Under the pieces are notes generated by a model that saw only the letters and a list, made by a program, of their open reading frames with translations, was not told where the DNA came from and made no database searches. A program made the translations under genes and the position numbers. Positions 52,882 to 63,312 of a stretch of 64,000 bases of DNA are shown here, one piece after another; position 1 is the first letter of the stretch; every line of letters starts with the position of its first letter. The stretch is from Rhizobacter koreensis (GTDB lineage: Bacteria > Pseudomonadota > Gammaproteobacteria > Burkholderiales > Burkholderiaceae_C), in assembly GCF_013366375.1 (NCBI RefSeq), contig NZ_JABWMJ010000008.1:62001-126000 (forward strand), in the 5' to 3' direction.

Positions 52882-54408
52882 CTACTCCGGTTGCGCCGCG
52901 GGCAGCGCGAGCACCTGCTCGACGAGTTGCGCCTTGAGCACGCGGCCGGTCAGGTTCTTCGGCACCTCGGGCATGAAGACGACGCGGCGCGGCTTCTTGT
53001 AGGCGGCCAGCCGGGCGGCGGCGAAGGCGGCCAGTTCGTCCGCCGCGGGCGCGGCACCGGGGAGCGGCACGACCACGGCGCAGATCAGCTCGGTCAGCCG
53101 CTCGTCGGGCAGCCCGATGCAGTGCACCTCGGCCACGGCGGGGTGCTGCTGCAGCACCTGTTCGATCTCGGAGGCGTAGATGTTGATGCCACCGCTCTTG
53201 ATGATGTCGCGCTTGCGGCCGACGAAGTGCAGCAGCCCGTCGGCGTCGATGCGGCCGAGGTCGCCGACGGTGAGGTAGTCGCCGCGGCGCGTGCTTTGGG
53301 TGAGTTCTTCGTCCTCGAAGTAGCCGTCGTACTGCGAGTCGCTGCGGCAGCAGATCTCGCCCACCTCTCCGGGCGCCACCTCGTGGCCGTCGTCGTCCAG
53401 CAGTTTCAGGTCGACGCCGAAGAACGGCCGGCCGACGCAGTTGCCTTCCAGGTGGCGGCTGACGTCGGCACCGTCGAGGTTGGCATAGGGTCCGACCTCG
53501 GTGGAGGCGGCGTAGATGTTGAGCACCCCTTCGCCCAGGCGCTCGAGCAGCCGGCGCTTGAGCGTGCCCGACAGCGTGCCCGCACCCGACTGGATGACGC
53601 GCAGGCTCGACAGGTCGGCATCGCGCCAGCGCGGCTGATCGACCATCGCCTGCAGCATCGCCGGCAGCAGCATGGTGGATGTGATGCGCTCGCGCTCGAT
53701 CGCCTCTATCGCCGCGCCGGCGTCGAAGTGTTCGAGCAGCGTGACGCTGGCGCCCAGGTACAACGGCAGCAGCGTGTACACGCAGCCGGCACTCAGGCAC
53801 AACGGCAGGGCGGCCAAGGTACGGTCGTCGATGCCGAAGCCCTGCGCGATGGCGCGCTGCTCGAAACCGAAGCGAGAGCGTAAAGCGCCCTTCGGCCGGC
53901 CCGTGGTGCCCGAGGTGTGCAGCATGATCGTGCTGCCCTCGCGGCCTTGGGGCGGGGCTGGCGCGGCGGACTGCAGGAGTTCTTCCCAGCGCCAGGCGCC
54001 CGCGGGCGCGTCATGCGGGAAGTCGGCAAACACGATCGGCTGCCACGCGGCATCGGCCAGCGCCCCGGCGCGCTCGGCGAAGCCCGAGCCGAGCAGCACG
54101 AAGCGCGCGTGCGCGGCCGCGATGCCGTGGCGCAGGTCGTGGTCCGCGAGGCGGTAGTTCAGCGGCGCCGGCACGGCGCCGATGCCGGTCAGCGCGAAGT
54201 AGGCCACCAGCAAATCGGGATGGTTGTACGACAGCATCGGCACCTTCTCGCCCGGTGCGATGCCCAGCGCCGCCAGCGCTGCCGCGGCGCGCTCGGCGCG
54301 CGCCAGCAGCTCGGGGTAGCGCCAGGCCTGCTCTCCAAATCGCAGCGCCTCGCGGTGCGGCAGGCGGCGTGCGTTCAGGCGCAGCGCATGCAGCAGCGGC
54401 ATGCCCAT
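52882..54408 (-). CDS. AMP-forming acyl-CoA ligase
   Basis: Ligase of 508 residues. I start it at the ATG at 54408, eight bases after AAGGAG; a longer frame overlaps the SDR. The P-loop SGTTGRPKG begins at 166, with GRKRDIIKSGGINIYA and the C-terminal lysine in KNLTGRVLKAQL. It resembles medium- or branched-chain acid ligases (fadD/caiC type) and probably activates an acid imported by the Liv system. Confidence 0.9.
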   Translation of the reverse strand: MGMPLLHALRLNARRLPHREALRFGEQAWRYPELLARAERAAAALAALGIAPGEKVPMLSYNHPDLLVAYFALTGIGAVPAPLNYRLADHDLRHGIAAAHARFVLLGSGFAERAGALADAAWQPIVFADFPHDAPAGAWRWEELLQSAAPAPPQGREGSTIMLHTSGTTGRPKGALRSRFGFEQRAIAQGFGIDDRTLAALPLCLSAGCVYTLLPLYLGASVTLLEHFDAGAAIEAIERERITSTMLLPAMLQAMVDQPRWRDADLSSLRVIQSGAGTLSGTLKRRLLERLGEGVLNIYAASTEVGPYANLDGADVSRHLEGNCVGRPFFGVDLKLLDDDGHEVAPGEVGEICCRSDSQYDGYFEDEELTQSTRRGDYLTVGDLGRIDADGLLHFVGRKRDIIKSGGINIYASEIEQVLQQHPAVAEVHCIGLPDERLTELICAVVVPLPGAAPAADELAAFAAARLAAYKKPRRVVFMPEVPKNLTGRVLKAQLVEQVLALPAAQPE

Positions 54409-54431
54409 CGTCTCGGCTCCTTCAGGTGCGT

Positions 54432-55184
54432 TCAGGTGGCGTAGCGTCCGCCCGTCACGTGCAGCGTGGCGCCGGTGATGTACCCCGCCGCTTCGCTGGC
54501 GAGGAAGCACACGGCGGCGGCGATGTCGCGCGGCACGCCTAGGCGACCGATGGGCGTGCGGGCGAGCGCGTTGTCGCGGATCTTCGCGTAGTGCGGCAGC
54601 TTGCGCACGCCGTCGGTCTCGATGAAGCCCGGCGCGATGGTATTAACGGTGATGCCGTCGCGGCCGAGCTCGAGCGCCAGCGCCGCCGAGAAGCCCAGGA
54701 GGCCGGCCTTGGCCGCCGAGTAGTTGGCCTGGCCGGGGTTGCCCAGGTGCGCGCGGGAGGAGATGTTGACGACACGCCCCCACTTCGCTGCGGCCATCCG
54801 CGGCGCCACGGCCTGGGTGCAGAGAAACGCGCCCTTGAGCACGGTGTCGACCACCGCATCCCAGTCGGCCTCGCTGAGCCGGGTGAGGCGGGCATCGCGT
54901 ACGAAGCCGGCATTGTTGACGAGCACGTGCACGCCACCGAAGGCGGCCACCGCGGCCTGCGCCAGGCGCTCGACATCGGCCTGGCGCGTCACGTCGGCGG
55001 CCACGGCGATGGCCCGGTGGCCTGCGCCTTGCAGCGCCGCGCAATGCGCCGCAGCGGCGTCGCCGTCGATGTCGGTGACGACGATGCACGCACCTTCTTC
55101 CGCCAGCGCCAGCGCCGTCTCGGCGCCGATGCCGCGCGCCGAGCCGGTGACGATGGCGACCCGGTCCTTCAGACCTAGCTGCAT
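54432..55184 (-). CDS. SDR-family oxidoreductase (FabG-like)
   Basis: SDR of 250 residues. TGSARGIG at 13-20, NNAG, and NYSAAKAG for the Tyr-Lys pair are present. Likely a 3-hydroxyacyl-CoA dehydrogenase. It lies between the ligase and the racemase in the Liv operon. Confidence 0.9.
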   Translation of the reverse strand: MQLGLKDRVAIVTGSARGIGAETALALAEEGACIVVTDIDGDAAAAHCAALQGAGHRAIAVAADVTRQADVERLAQAAVAAFGGVHVLVNNAGFVRDARLTRLSEADWDAVVDTVLKGAFLCTQAVAPRMAAAKWGRVVNISSRAHLGNPGQANYSAAKAGLLGFSAALALELGRDGITVNTIAPGFIETDGVRKLPHYAKIRDNALARTPIGRLGVPRDIAAAVCFLASEAAGYITGATLHVTGGRYAT

Positions 55185-55218
55185 GTCCCGCCCCTCGGTC
55201 GCATGGTTGCTGGCACGC

Positions 55219-56325
55219 TCAAGCCAGCAACTCGTCGTCGTGCTCGCCGATGAAAGGCGCCGGCGCCGGCCGCGCCGCCGGGGTGCGGCTGAAGCGCGGT
55301 GCGGGCGACGGCTGCACCACGCCCTCGCTTTCGAAGAAGGTCGCCCGTGCGACGTTGTGCGGGTGCGCTGCGGCCTCGGTGGTGCTGAGCACCGGGGCGA
55401 AGCAGACGTCGGTGTTCTCGAACAGCGCGCACCAGTGCGCTGCCGGCTGCGTGCGGAACAATGCGCCTAGCCTGGCCTTTAGCGCCGGCCAGGCCGCCGG
55501 GTCGCGCTGGCGCGCGAACTCGGGGTCCTTGTCGAGGCCGAGCTTGTCCAGCAGCAGCGCGTAGAACTGCGGCTCCAGCGAGCCGATCGAGATCCAGCGG
55601 CCATCGGCGCATTCGTAGGTGTCGTAGAAGTGCGAGCCGCCGTCGAGCAGGTTGGTCTGCCGCTCGTCGCGCCACAGGCCCAGCGCGCGCAGCTCGCAGA
55701 CGATCGAGGTGAGCAGCGCGGCGCCGTCGAGCACTGCCGCGTCCACCACCTGGCCCTTGCCCGAGGCGCGCGCCTCGAGCACCGCGCAGACGATGCCGAA
55801 CGCCAGCATCATGCCGCCGCCGCCCAGGTCGCCGATCATCGCCGCCGGCGCCACCGGCCCGCCTTCCTTGCGGCCGATGGTCGCCAGCGCGCCCGACAGC
55901 GCGATGTAGTTGATGTCGTGGCCGGCTGCCTGCGCGAGTGGGCCGTCCTGCCCCCAGCCCGTCATGCGCCCGATGACGAGCTTCGGGTTGCGCGCCAGCA
56001 GCACGTCGGGCCCGAGGCCCAGGCGCTCGAGCACGCCGGGGCGGTAGCCCTCGATCACCGCATCGGCGCCGTCGATCATCGCCAGCACCTTGTCGCGGTG
56101 CGCCGCGTCCTTCAGGTCCACCGCCACCGAGCGGCGGCCGCGGTGCAGCACGCTGCGCCGGCCCGAGGCCAGGAAGCCGGGCGCGCCGCGGTCCTTGCCC
56201 TTGTCGGCCTTGCGGTCCAGGCGGATCACCTCGGCGCCCATGTCCGCGAGCATCATGGCGCAGAAGGGCCCGGGGCCGATGCCGCCGAACTCGATGACCT
56301 TCAAACCCTGCAGCGGACCCGGCAT
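55219..56325 (-). CDS. Alpha-methylacyl-CoA racemase (AMACR-type)
   Basis: Family III enzyme of 368 residues, starting at 56325 after [26 protein letters not shown] and the catalytic pair His136 (AGHDINY) and Asp166 (GDLGGGG) match alpha-methylacyl-CoA racemase rather than CoA-transferases. It epimerises 2-methylacyl-CoA so that stereospecific dehydrogenases can act, which points to methyl-branched substrates. Confidence 0.92.
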   Translation of the reverse strand: MPGPLQGLKVIEFGGIGPGPFCAMMLADMGAEVIRLDRKADKGKDRGAPGFLASGRRSVLHRGRRSVAVDLKDAAHRDKVLAMIDGADAVIEGYRPGVLERLGLGPDVLLARNPKLVIGRMTGWGQDGPLAQAAGHDINYIALSGALATIGRKEGGPVAPAAMIGDLGGGGMMLAFGIVCAVLEARASGKGQVVDAAVLDGAALLTSIVCELRALGLWRDERQTNLLDGGSHFYDTYECADGRWISIGSLEPQFYALLLDKLGLDKDPEFARQRDPAAWPALKARLGALFRTQPAAHWCALFENTDVCFAPVLSTTEAAAHPHNVARATFFESEGVVQPSPAPRFSRTPAARPAPAPFIGEHDDELLA

Positions 56326-56357
56326 GCCTTTGCCTCCCAATCGTCGGTGTTTCGGAT

Positions 56358-57248
56358 TCAACCCAGCCAGCGCTTGCGCCGCCGGTAGTGCTTGACCTCG
56401 CGGAAGCTCTTGCGCCCGCCCTCGCGGTCCAGGCCGAGGTAGAACTCGCGCACGTCCTCGTTGGCGCGCAATTCGTCGGCGCGGCCCTCGAGCACGATGC
56501 GCCCGCCTTCCATCACGTAGCCGTAGTCGGCGATCTCCAGCGCGACGCGCGTGTTCTGCTCGACGATCAGCAGCGCCAGCCCCTGCGCGCGCAACCGGTG
56601 CAGCACCGCGAAGACCTCCTCGATCATGCGCGGCGCCAGGCCCAGCGAGGGCTCGTCGATCAGCATCAGCTTGGGCTCGGCCATGATGGCGCGGCCGATC
56701 ACCAGCATCTGCTGCTCGCCGCCCGACAGGTAGCCGGCGGTGCGCGTGCGCAGATCGGCCAGGCGTGGGATGGCCTGGTACACGCCGTCGAGCGCGCGGC
56801 GCATCTGCGCGGCACGCGGGAACATGTGGCCGCCGATGATCAGGTTCTGCTCCACCGTCATGTGCGGCAGCACGCGCCGGCCCTCCATCACGTGCACCAG
56901 GCCGCCGCGCACGACGCTGGCCGTATCGTGGCCGTGGATGGGGAGGCCGCCAAAGGCGATGCTGCCGCCCGAGACGCGCCCGTCGTCGGACTCGATGACA
57001 CCCGAGATGGCCTTCAGCGTCGTGCTCTTGCCGGCGCCGTTGGCGCCCAGCAGCGCCACGCAGCCCCCCGGAGCGACCTGCAGCGACACGCCCTTGAGCG
57101 CCAGGATCACCTCGGCATACAGCACCTCGACGTTGAGCAGCGCCAGCAGCGGCGCTCCTGCGGCGCCCGCCGCCGGGCCCGCGCCAGTGGCGCCCGGGGT
57201 CTCGCTGCGCCGCGCCTCGGCCACGGCGGACTCGCTCACATCGGCCAC
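56358..57248 (-). CDS. livF: Liv-type ABC transporter ATPase LivF
   Basis: ATPase of 296 residues with Walker A (GANGAGKST, 68-76), signature YLSGGEQQ, and Walker [14 protein letters not shown]. An N-terminal extension of about 35 residues and a C-terminal basic tail are unusual. It powers import of branched-chain amino acids or, in this context, an organic acid. Confidence 0.93.
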   Translation of the reverse strand: MADVSESAVAEARRSETPGATGAGPAAGAAGAPLLALLNVEVLYAEVILALKGVSLQVAPGGCVALLGANGAGKSTTLKAISGVIESDDGRVSGGSIAFGGLPIHGHDTASVVRGGLVHVMEGRRVLPHMTVEQNLIIGGHMFPRAAQMRRALDGVYQAIPRLADLRTRTAGYLSGGEQQMLVIGRAIMAEPKLMLIDEPSLGLAPRMIEEVFAVLHRLRAQGLALLIVEQNTRVALEIADYGYVMEGGRIVLEGRADELRANEDVREFYLGLDREGGRKSFREVKHYRRRKRWLG

Positions 57249-57252
57249 CGGC

Positions 57253-58479
57253 TCACCACTTCGGGATCGCGGGCACCGGGGCGTCGGCGGCCACGCGGAC
57301 GACCTTGCCGTCCTTCATCGTGGCGACGTTCACCTTCGCCGTCCCGGTGGGGAACGGGTTCTCCGGGTTGAAGTCCACGCCGGGCAGAATGCCCATCAGC
57401 TCGGCGCCGCTGAAGGCGGTGCCCAGCAGCACCGCATGCACGGCCTCGCCAGTGACGCCGGCGGCGCCCTTGGCCTTGGCCGCCGCCTCGACCGAGCGGA
57501 CGGCGACGATGGCCTGCCCCAGGCCGAGCATCGTCATCGAGTTCCAGTTCGACTTCAGGCCGTACTTCGTCTGCAGCATCGCATAGAACTTGCGCGCCGG
57601 CGTGTCGTCCTCGCTCGCGTCGGCGATCGCGCCGACCTCGAAGTCGCCGGCGAAGCCGTTGGGGTTGCCCAGCGCCTTGGACGAACCGAGCACGCCGTTG
57701 TGCAGCGACAGCACGATCGGGATGTTCTTGCCCAGCGCCTGCAGCGCACGCTTGGTGGCCACGGCCTGCGCGGTATTGGTCTGGATGACGATGACGTCGG
57801 TGCCGGCGTTGGCCAGGCGCCGCACCTGCAGCGTCAGGTCGGCGGGCTGCACCTCGGTCCAGATGGCCTCAACGAAGGTGGCCTTGTCGGGGTTGGCCTT
57901 GGCGTAGGCCTGCAGCCCCTTGGCCATGTCGGCGTAGGCCGGCGTGGCCTCCGAGGTGATGATGGCGACCTTGACGGCGCGCTTGCCCTCGAGCTTGGTG
58001 GTGCGGAACCACTCGAGGAAGCCGGCCGCTTCGTGCGAGTAGGTCGGGCGTACGTTCAGCGCCCACTGCCCCGGCTTCCAGCCGAAGCCGTAGGCGGCGG
58101 TGCCGAACAGCATCGGCACCTTGTCCTCGGGCAGGCGCTGCTGCAGCGCCGCGGCGTCGGGGCCGCCCAGGCCGAGCACGAGCGCGGGCTTCAGCTCCGC
58201 CTTGATGCCGGGCCACAGGCTCGCGGTCTGCGCGACGTCGTAGCGGGTGTCGTAGGTCTTGACGGCGATCCGCACGCCCATCTTTTCGCCGACTTCCTTG
58301 TTCCACCACTCGACGACCGCCAGCCGCCCGCCCTGCATGTCGTTCATGACGTTGGCGTAGGGCCCGGCGAAATCGGCGAGGGCGGCGATGTTGACGGTGG
58401 TCTGCGCCGAGGCCACCGAGCCGAGCGTGAGGCCGGCGGCGAGCAGGAGGCCGCTTGAAACGAGATGGCGTCGATGCAT
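57253..58479 (-). CDS. Liv-type periplasmic binding protein (LivK-like)
   Basis: Binding protein of 408 residues; the ATG at 58479 follows GGAG. A signal peptide ends near SVASAQ. The ligand domain begins with NIAALADFAGPYANV; the protein belongs to the branched-chain amino-acid/amide receptor family, whose members bind aromatic and aliphatic acids as well. Ligand here unknown. Confidence 0.92.
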   Translation of the reverse strand: MHRRHLVSSGLLLAAGLTLGSVASAQTTVNIAALADFAGPYANVMNDMQGGRLAVVEWWNKEVGEKMGVRIAVKTYDTRYDVAQTASLWPGIKAELKPALVLGLGGPDAAALQQRLPEDKVPMLFGTAAYGFGWKPGQWALNVRPTYSHEAAGFLEWFRTTKLEGKRAVKVAIITSEATPAYADMAKGLQAYAKANPDKATFVEAIWTEVQPADLTLQVRRLANAGTDVIVIQTNTAQAVATKRALQALGKNIPIVLSLHNGVLGSSKALGNPNGFAGDFEVGAIADASEDDTPARKFYAMLQTKYGLKSNWNSMTMLGLGQAIVAVRSVEAAAKAKGAAGVTGEAVHAVLLGTAFSGAELMGILPGVDFNPENPFPTGTAKVNVATMKDGKVVRVAADAPVPAIPKW

Positions 58480-58532
58480 GAGGATCTCCTCGTGGGAAGA
58501 GCGCCGTGGCCGGCGCGGGTGGATGGTTGGGT

Positions 58533-59585
58533 TCAGTGCGGGAAGGGCCACAGGCGGTAGGTGGCCTTGAAGATGTTCCAGCGGTGCATCAGGCCCTTCG
58601 GCTCGAGCAGCAGGAAGCCGGTGATCACCAGCCCCAGGAACACGTTCATGCTGGCGAAGACCAGATCGGTGCTGAGCGCCGGGAAGCGCTCGATCAGGTC
58701 GGGTCCGACGCTGGTGATGGTCTCCTGCACGGCGCGGATCGCGACGGTGCCGATCAGCGCGCCGACGATCGAGCCGAGCCCGCCGACGATCATCATCGCG
58801 ATGAACCAGATCGAGTTGAACAGCGTGAACTGGTCGACCGAGACGAAGCGGATCTGGTAGGCCCACAGCGCGCCGCCGATGCCGGCGTAGAAGGCGCCTA
58901 CGACGAAGGCGCGCGCCTTGGTGCCGGCCACGTCGATGCCCATCATGCCGGCGGCCACGTCGTCGTCGCGCACCGCCTCGAACGCGCGGCCGTGGCGGCT
59001 GCGCAGGATGCCGAAGGCGCCGAACACCATCACCGCGGTGGCGGCGAGGAACAGGTGGTACAGCGCCCGGTCGCTGTCGAACACGATGGGGCCCAGCCGC
59101 GCCGGCTGGAGGCTGAAGCCGTTGACACCGCCCAGCCACGACGAGGGCAGGTTCAGCACCACGAACACGAAGAGGAACTGCGCGGCGATGGTGGTCAGCG
59201 CCAGGTAGAAGCCCTTGATGCGCGAAGCGGTGAGCCCGAAGGCCCAGCCGGCCGAGGCAGCCAGCACGCCGCCCACCGGCACCGCCACCCAGAACGGCAG
59301 GCCGAACTTGACCTCCATCACGCTGGCGCCGTAGGCGCCCACGCCCATGAACGCCGCCTGGCCGAGGTTGATCTGCCCGGCGCAGCCGGTGGTGATCTGC
59401 AGCCCGACGACGACGATGGCGGTGATGAACATCAGGTTGGCCACCGCCACCAGGCGCGGCGAGGCGAACCAGGGAAACACCAGCAGCGCGGCGGCGAACA
59501 GCGCCAGTGCGAGCCATTGCGCACGCGTGCGCACGAGCGCGCTGTCGTCCTCGTAGCGGGTGAAAAAGGTGCCGGAGGGGTCCAT
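58533..59585 (-). CDS. livM: Liv-type ABC permease LivM
   Basis: Membrane protein of 350 residues with about ten hydrophobic segments, GQINLGQAAFMGVGAYG near residue 70 and SRIKGFYLALTTIAAQF. Forms the channel with LivH. Preceded by LivH (15-base gap). Confidence 0.92.
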   Translation of the reverse strand: MDPSGTFFTRYEDDSALVRTRAQWLALALFAAALLVFPWFASPRLVAVANLMFITAIVVVGLQITTGCAGQINLGQAAFMGVGAYGASVMEVKFGLPFWVAVPVGGVLAASAGWAFGLTASRIKGFYLALTTIAAQFLFVFVVLNLPSSWLGGVNGFSLQPARLGPIVFDSDRALYHLFLAATAVMVFGAFGILRSRHGRAFEAVRDDDVAAGMMGIDVAGTKARAFVVGAFYAGIGGALWAYQIRFVSVDQFTLFNSIWFIAMMIVGGLGSIVGALIGTVAIRAVQETITSVGPDLIERFPALSTDLVFASMNVFLGLVITGFLLLEPKGLMHRWNIFKATYRLWPFPH

Positions 59586-59600
59586 CGCGGGCGAACTCCT

Positions 59601-60488
59601 TCAGACCCGCTCGATGCGCTTCCAGCCGAACATCCCGTTGGGACGCACCGCCAGCACGACGAGCATGAAGAGGTAGGGGACCACCGACGCGGCGTTGCCG
59701 CCGATCAGCGGGTCGACGTAAGCCGAGGTCAGGCCCTGCACGACGCCGACGATCACGCCGGCCAGCAGCAGCCCGCGGATCGACTCCAGCCCGGCGAGCA
59801 GGGCCACCGGCAGCGCCGCGAAGCCGATCTCGGAGGACAGGAAGGTCAGCGACTTGCCGCTCAGGTAGACGATCGACGAGATCACAGACAGCACGCCGCC
59901 CAGCGCCCACGCGAAGGCGATCGAGCGGCGCACGCTGATGCCCATGGACAGCGCGATCTGGTGGTCTTCGGCCACCGCCGACATCGCCAGCCCCGTGCGG
60001 CTGCGGTTGAAGAACCGATGCAGGGCGAACGCGAAGACCACCGCCACCACGCCGGCCGCGGCGAGCGGGCGCGGGATGATCATCTCGCCGACGATCAGCG
60101 GCGCGAGCGGGATGAGCGCGGGGAACGCGCGTTCCTGCGGCCCCCAGATCACCAGCACCAGGCCGCGCGTGAGGATGAGCAGGCCGATCGTGACCATGAT
60201 CATCGAGAACACCGATTCGCCGATCAGGCGGCGGAAGAACAGCCGCTCGATCGCCAGCCCCAGCAGCACCGCGATGGCCAGCGCCGCCGCGATGCCCAGC
60301 GCCGGATGCAGCCCGCGCGAGGCCACCGCCCACCACACGAGGAAGGCGCCGAGCACCAGCATCTCGCCGGTGGCCATGTTGAACACCTTGCTGGCGCGGT
60401 AGATGACGACGAAGCCCATCGCCACCAGTGCGTACAGCAGGCCGAGCAGGGCGCCGTTGAGGGCGTAGTTGAGGAACTCGATGATCAT
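59601..60488 (-). CDS. livH: Liv-type ABC permease LivH
   Basis: Membrane protein of 295 residues with about eight hydrophobic segments, starting MIIEFLNYALNGALLGLLYA; the ATG overlaps the ligase stop (ATGA). The segment RASKVFNMATGEM is typical. Paired with LivM. Confidence 0.92.
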   Translation of the reverse strand: MIIEFLNYALNGALLGLLYALVAMGFVVIYRASKVFNMATGEMLVLGAFLVWWAVASRGLHPALGIAAALAIAVLLGLAIERLFFRRLIGESVFSMIMVTIGLLILTRGLVLVIWGPQERAFPALIPLAPLIVGEMIIPRPLAAAGVVAVVFAFALHRFFNRSRTGLAMSAVAEDHQIALSMGISVRRSIAFAWALGGVLSVISSIVYLSGKSLTFLSSEIGFAALPVALLAGLESIRGLLLAGVIVGVVQGLTSAYVDPLIGGNAASVVPYLFMLVVLAVRPNGMFGWKRIERV

Positions 60489-62497
60489 GTCGTGCCTGCG
60501 GCGGTGCTCACGTCGGTGCCGGTGACTTTGGCGCGCAGCACGCCCTGGCGGCCGTCCTGGTAGGTGACGGCGATCTGGCAGTCGATGTCGGTGGCGCCGG
60601 CGTACAGGCCCTCGAGCAGCGCGCGGTAGCGCTGCTCGAGGAACTCGCGGCGCAGCTTGCGCGTGCGCGTGAGCTCGCCTTCGTCGGCGTCCAGCTCCTT
60701 CGGGAAGTTGGCGAAGCGCACGACGCGCGAGCCCTCGGGCAGGAAGGCATTGATGCGCGCGATCTCGTCGCGCACCAGGGCACGGATCTCCGGCCGCTGC
60801 GACAGATCGGTGAAGGTGGAGAACGCGATGCGGCGCTCCTCGGCCCAGCGCGAGGCCACGCCCATGTCGATGTTGACCAGCGCGCCCACCCAGGGTCGCG
60901 TGGCGTCGCCCAGCACCATCACGTCCTTGATGAAGGGCGAGAAGCGCAGCCTTGTTTCGATGAACTGCGGCGGATAGGCATGCCCGCCGGCCAGCTTGAC
61001 GAGGTGCTCCACGCGGTCGAGGAAGACGATCTCGCCGCGCTCGGTGGCGCGCACCGCGTCGCCGCTGGCGAACCAGCCGTCGCGGTCGAGCGCGGCGGTC
61101 TTCTCGGGCTTGTTCCAGTAGCCGAGGAAGCCGGTGCCGCCGCGCAGCAGCAGCTCGCCATTGGCATCGACCCTGGATTCCAGCGCCGCGCCGAAGCCCG
61201 GTGCCACCGTCAGCAGCGGCCCCACGGTCTCGAGGTCGTAGCGCTCGCCGCGGTGGCCGGCGATGAGGCCGAACTCCGAGCAGCCGTAGATGTTGCGCAG
61301 CGGCACGCCCAGGGCGTGGAACAGGCGGAACACGTCCGGCGCCATCGCGGTGCCGCCCGAGACCGCGATGCGCGAACGCAGGAAGCCGAACTGGTCGCGC
61401 ACCGCGTGCAGGGTCAGAAGTTCGGCGAGCGGCAGCAGCAGGCGAGCCGACAGCGGCGCGGTGCGCCCTTCGAGACGCGCCACGCGCACCGCATGGCCCA
61501 CGCGTACGCTCCACCGGTACAGCGCGCGCGGCAGGCGGCTGGCGTGCAGCATGCGCGCCTCGATGGTGGCGGCGATGCTCTCCCACTGCCGCGGCCCGAA
61601 CAGCACCATGTGCGGCGACAGCTCGCGGATGTTGGGCAGCACCTGATCCGGGCCCTCGGGGAAGTTGACCACCAGCGGCAGCATCAGCCCGAGCGTGACG
61701 CCCAGCAGCTGCTCGGTGATCCAGGCCAGCGGCGTGTAAGACAGGTACTCCATGCCGGGTTCCAGCGGCAGCGCGCTGAGCATGCGGCTGGCGTTGTCCA
61801 CCAGCCAGCGGTGGCTGACCATCACGCCCTTGGGCTTGCTGGTGGTGCCCGAGGTGTAGGTGAGCAGCGCCAAGTCGTCGAAGCGCCCCGCTTTGACGGC
61901 CTGCTCGAAGCGCTCTGGGTGGCGCTCGTGCTCCTTGCGGCCGGCGGCGCACAGGGTGTCGAAACCGTGCAGCAGGTCGTGCCGGTACGACCACATGCCG
62001 GCGTCGTCCCAGTAGGCGATGCCGCACAGGCCGGGCAACTTGCCGGCGATGGCCAGTGCCTTGTCGACCTGTTCCTGGTCCTGCGCGAAAATGAATCGGG
62101 CCTGCGAGTCTTCGCACAGGTAGAGCAGTTCGTCGGCCGTGGCGTCGGGGTAGACCGACACCGTCTTCGCGCCCAGCGACTGCGCCGCGAACAGCGACCA
62201 GAAGTGCTCGGGCTCGTTTTCGCCGACGACGACCGCGGTGTCGCCGCGCTCGAGGCCGAGTGCCGCCGCGCCAAGCGCGAGGGCGCGCACGGTGTCCTGC
62301 ACCTCGGCCCAGGTGTGGCAGCGCCAGATGCCCTTGCGCTTGACGCGCTGCGCCAGTTGCTGCGGCCGCGTGCGCGCGTGGGCCAGCAGCATCTGCGGAA
62401 GCGTCTGGGTCTTCATTGCTGTCGCCGCGACGGCGCCACGGGCCGGCTCGGCCATCGCGGCGCCGGTGCCGGCAGCCTGCTTCAGGCTAACGTCCAT
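60485..62497 (-). CDS. Long-chain-type AMP-forming acyl-CoA synthetase in the Liv operon
   Basis: Ligase of 670 residues located between the LivG and LivH genes. The P-loop SGTTSKPKGV begins at 216; GYWNKPEKTAALDRDGW and LVKLAGGHAYPP follow. Long-chain/aryl acid ligase group. The start at 62497 is 5 bases after the LivG stop; in-frame ATGs at residues 15 and 28 are alternatives. Such a ligase inside Liv operons probably traps the imported acid as CoA thioester. Confidence 0.9.
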   Translation of the reverse strand: MDVSLKQAAGTGAAMAEPARGAVAATAMKTQTLPQMLLAHARTRPQQLAQRVKRKGIWRCHTWAEVQDTVRALALGAAALGLERGDTAVVVGENEPEHFWSLFAAQSLGAKTVSVYPDATADELLYLCEDSQARFIFAQDQEQVDKALAIAGKLPGLCGIAYWDDAGMWSYRHDLLHGFDTLCAAGRKEHERHPERFEQAVKAGRFDDLALLTYTSGTTSKPKGVMVSHRWLVDNASRMLSALPLEPGMEYLSYTPLAWITEQLLGVTLGLMLPLVVNFPEGPDQVLPNIRELSPHMVLFGPRQWESIAATIEARMLHASRLPRALYRWSVRVGHAVRVARLEGRTAPLSARLLLPLAELLTLHAVRDQFGFLRSRIAVSGGTAMAPDVFRLFHALGVPLRNIYGCSEFGLIAGHRGERYDLETVGPLLTVAPGFGAALESRVDANGELLLRGGTGFLGYWNKPEKTAALDRDGWFASGDAVRATERGEIVFLDRVEHLVKLAGGHAYPPQFIETRLRFSPFIKDVMVLGDATRPWVGALVNIDMGVASRWAEERRIAFSTFTDLSQRPEIRALVRDEIARINAFLPEGSRVVRFANFPKELDADEGELTRTRKLRREFLEQRYRALLEGLYAGATDIDCQIAVTYQDGRQGVLRAKVTGTDVSTAAGTT

Positions 62498-62502
62498 TGC
62501 GT

Positions 62503-63312
62503 TCAAGCGGCCGCTCCCAGATAGGCCTGGATCACCGCCGGGTCGGCCTGCACCTGGGCCGGCGTGCCGTCGGCGATCTTGCGCCCGAAGTCGAGCACGG
62601 CCACGCGATCGGCGAGGTCCATCACCACACCCATGTCGTGTTCGACCAGCACCACCGGGATGCGGCGCGCCTCGCGCACGTCGATGACGAAGCGGGCCAG
62701 GTCTTCCTTCTCCTCGGTGTTCATGCCGGCCATCGGCTCGTCCATCAGCAGCACCTTGGGCTCCATGGCCAGCGCGCGGCCGAGATCGACGCGCTTGCGC
62801 AGGCCGTAGCCGAGCGAGCCCACCGGCTGGTGGCGGATGTTCTCGATCTCGAGGAAGTCGACGATGTCCTCGGCCACCTGGCGATGCCGGGCTTCCTCGC
62901 GCTGCGTCCACGGGAAGTAGGCAAAGGTCTGCAGCAGGCCGCCGCGCATGTGCGCGTGGCGGCCGATGAGGATGTTGTCCAGCACCGTCATGTGCGGGAA
63001 CAGGTGCGTGCCCTGGAAGGTGCGCACCACGCCCTGGCGCGCGATCTCGTGCACCGGGCGGCCGAGCAGGTCGCGTCCTTCGTACGCGAGCCGGCCCTGC
63101 TGGGGGCGGTAGAAGCCACTGAGCACGTTCATCAGCGAGCTCTTTCCCGCGCCATTGGGGCCTATCACAGCGAGCATCTCGTCGGCGCGCACCTCGATGC
63201 TCACGTCCGACAGCGCCGTGACGCCGCCGAAGCGCAGGGTCACGCCTTCGGCCTTCAGCACCGCGGCGGTCGTGGACGAGGGGGTTGTTGACGTCACGTC
63301 AGGAGAAGGCAT
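62503..63312 (-). CDS. livG: Liv-type ABC transporter ATPase LivG
   Basis: ATPase of 269 residues with GPNGAGKS at 51-58, LGYGLRKRVDLGRAL as signature and MDEPMAGMN after Walker B. The start overlaps the ACAD end by 14 bases. Partner of LivF. Confidence 0.93.
   Translation of the reverse strand: MPSPDVTSTTPSSTTAAVLKAEGVTLRFGGVTALSDVSIEVRADEMLAVIGPNGAGKSSLMNVLSGFYRPQQGRLAYEGRDLLGRPVHEIARQGVVRTFQGTHLFPHMTVLDNILIGRHAHMRGGLLQTFAYFPWTQREEARHRQVAEDIVDFLEIENIRHQPVGSLGYGLRKRVDLGRALAMEPKVLLMDEPMAGMNTEEKEDLARFVIDVREARRIPVVLVEHDMGVVMDLADRVAVLDFGRKIADGTPAQVQADPAVIQAYLGAAA

Noticed and set aside
58506..60563. 685-residue plus-strand open frame
   Set aside because: Antisense to livM and livH; charged, repetitive composition typical of the complement of membrane protein genes.
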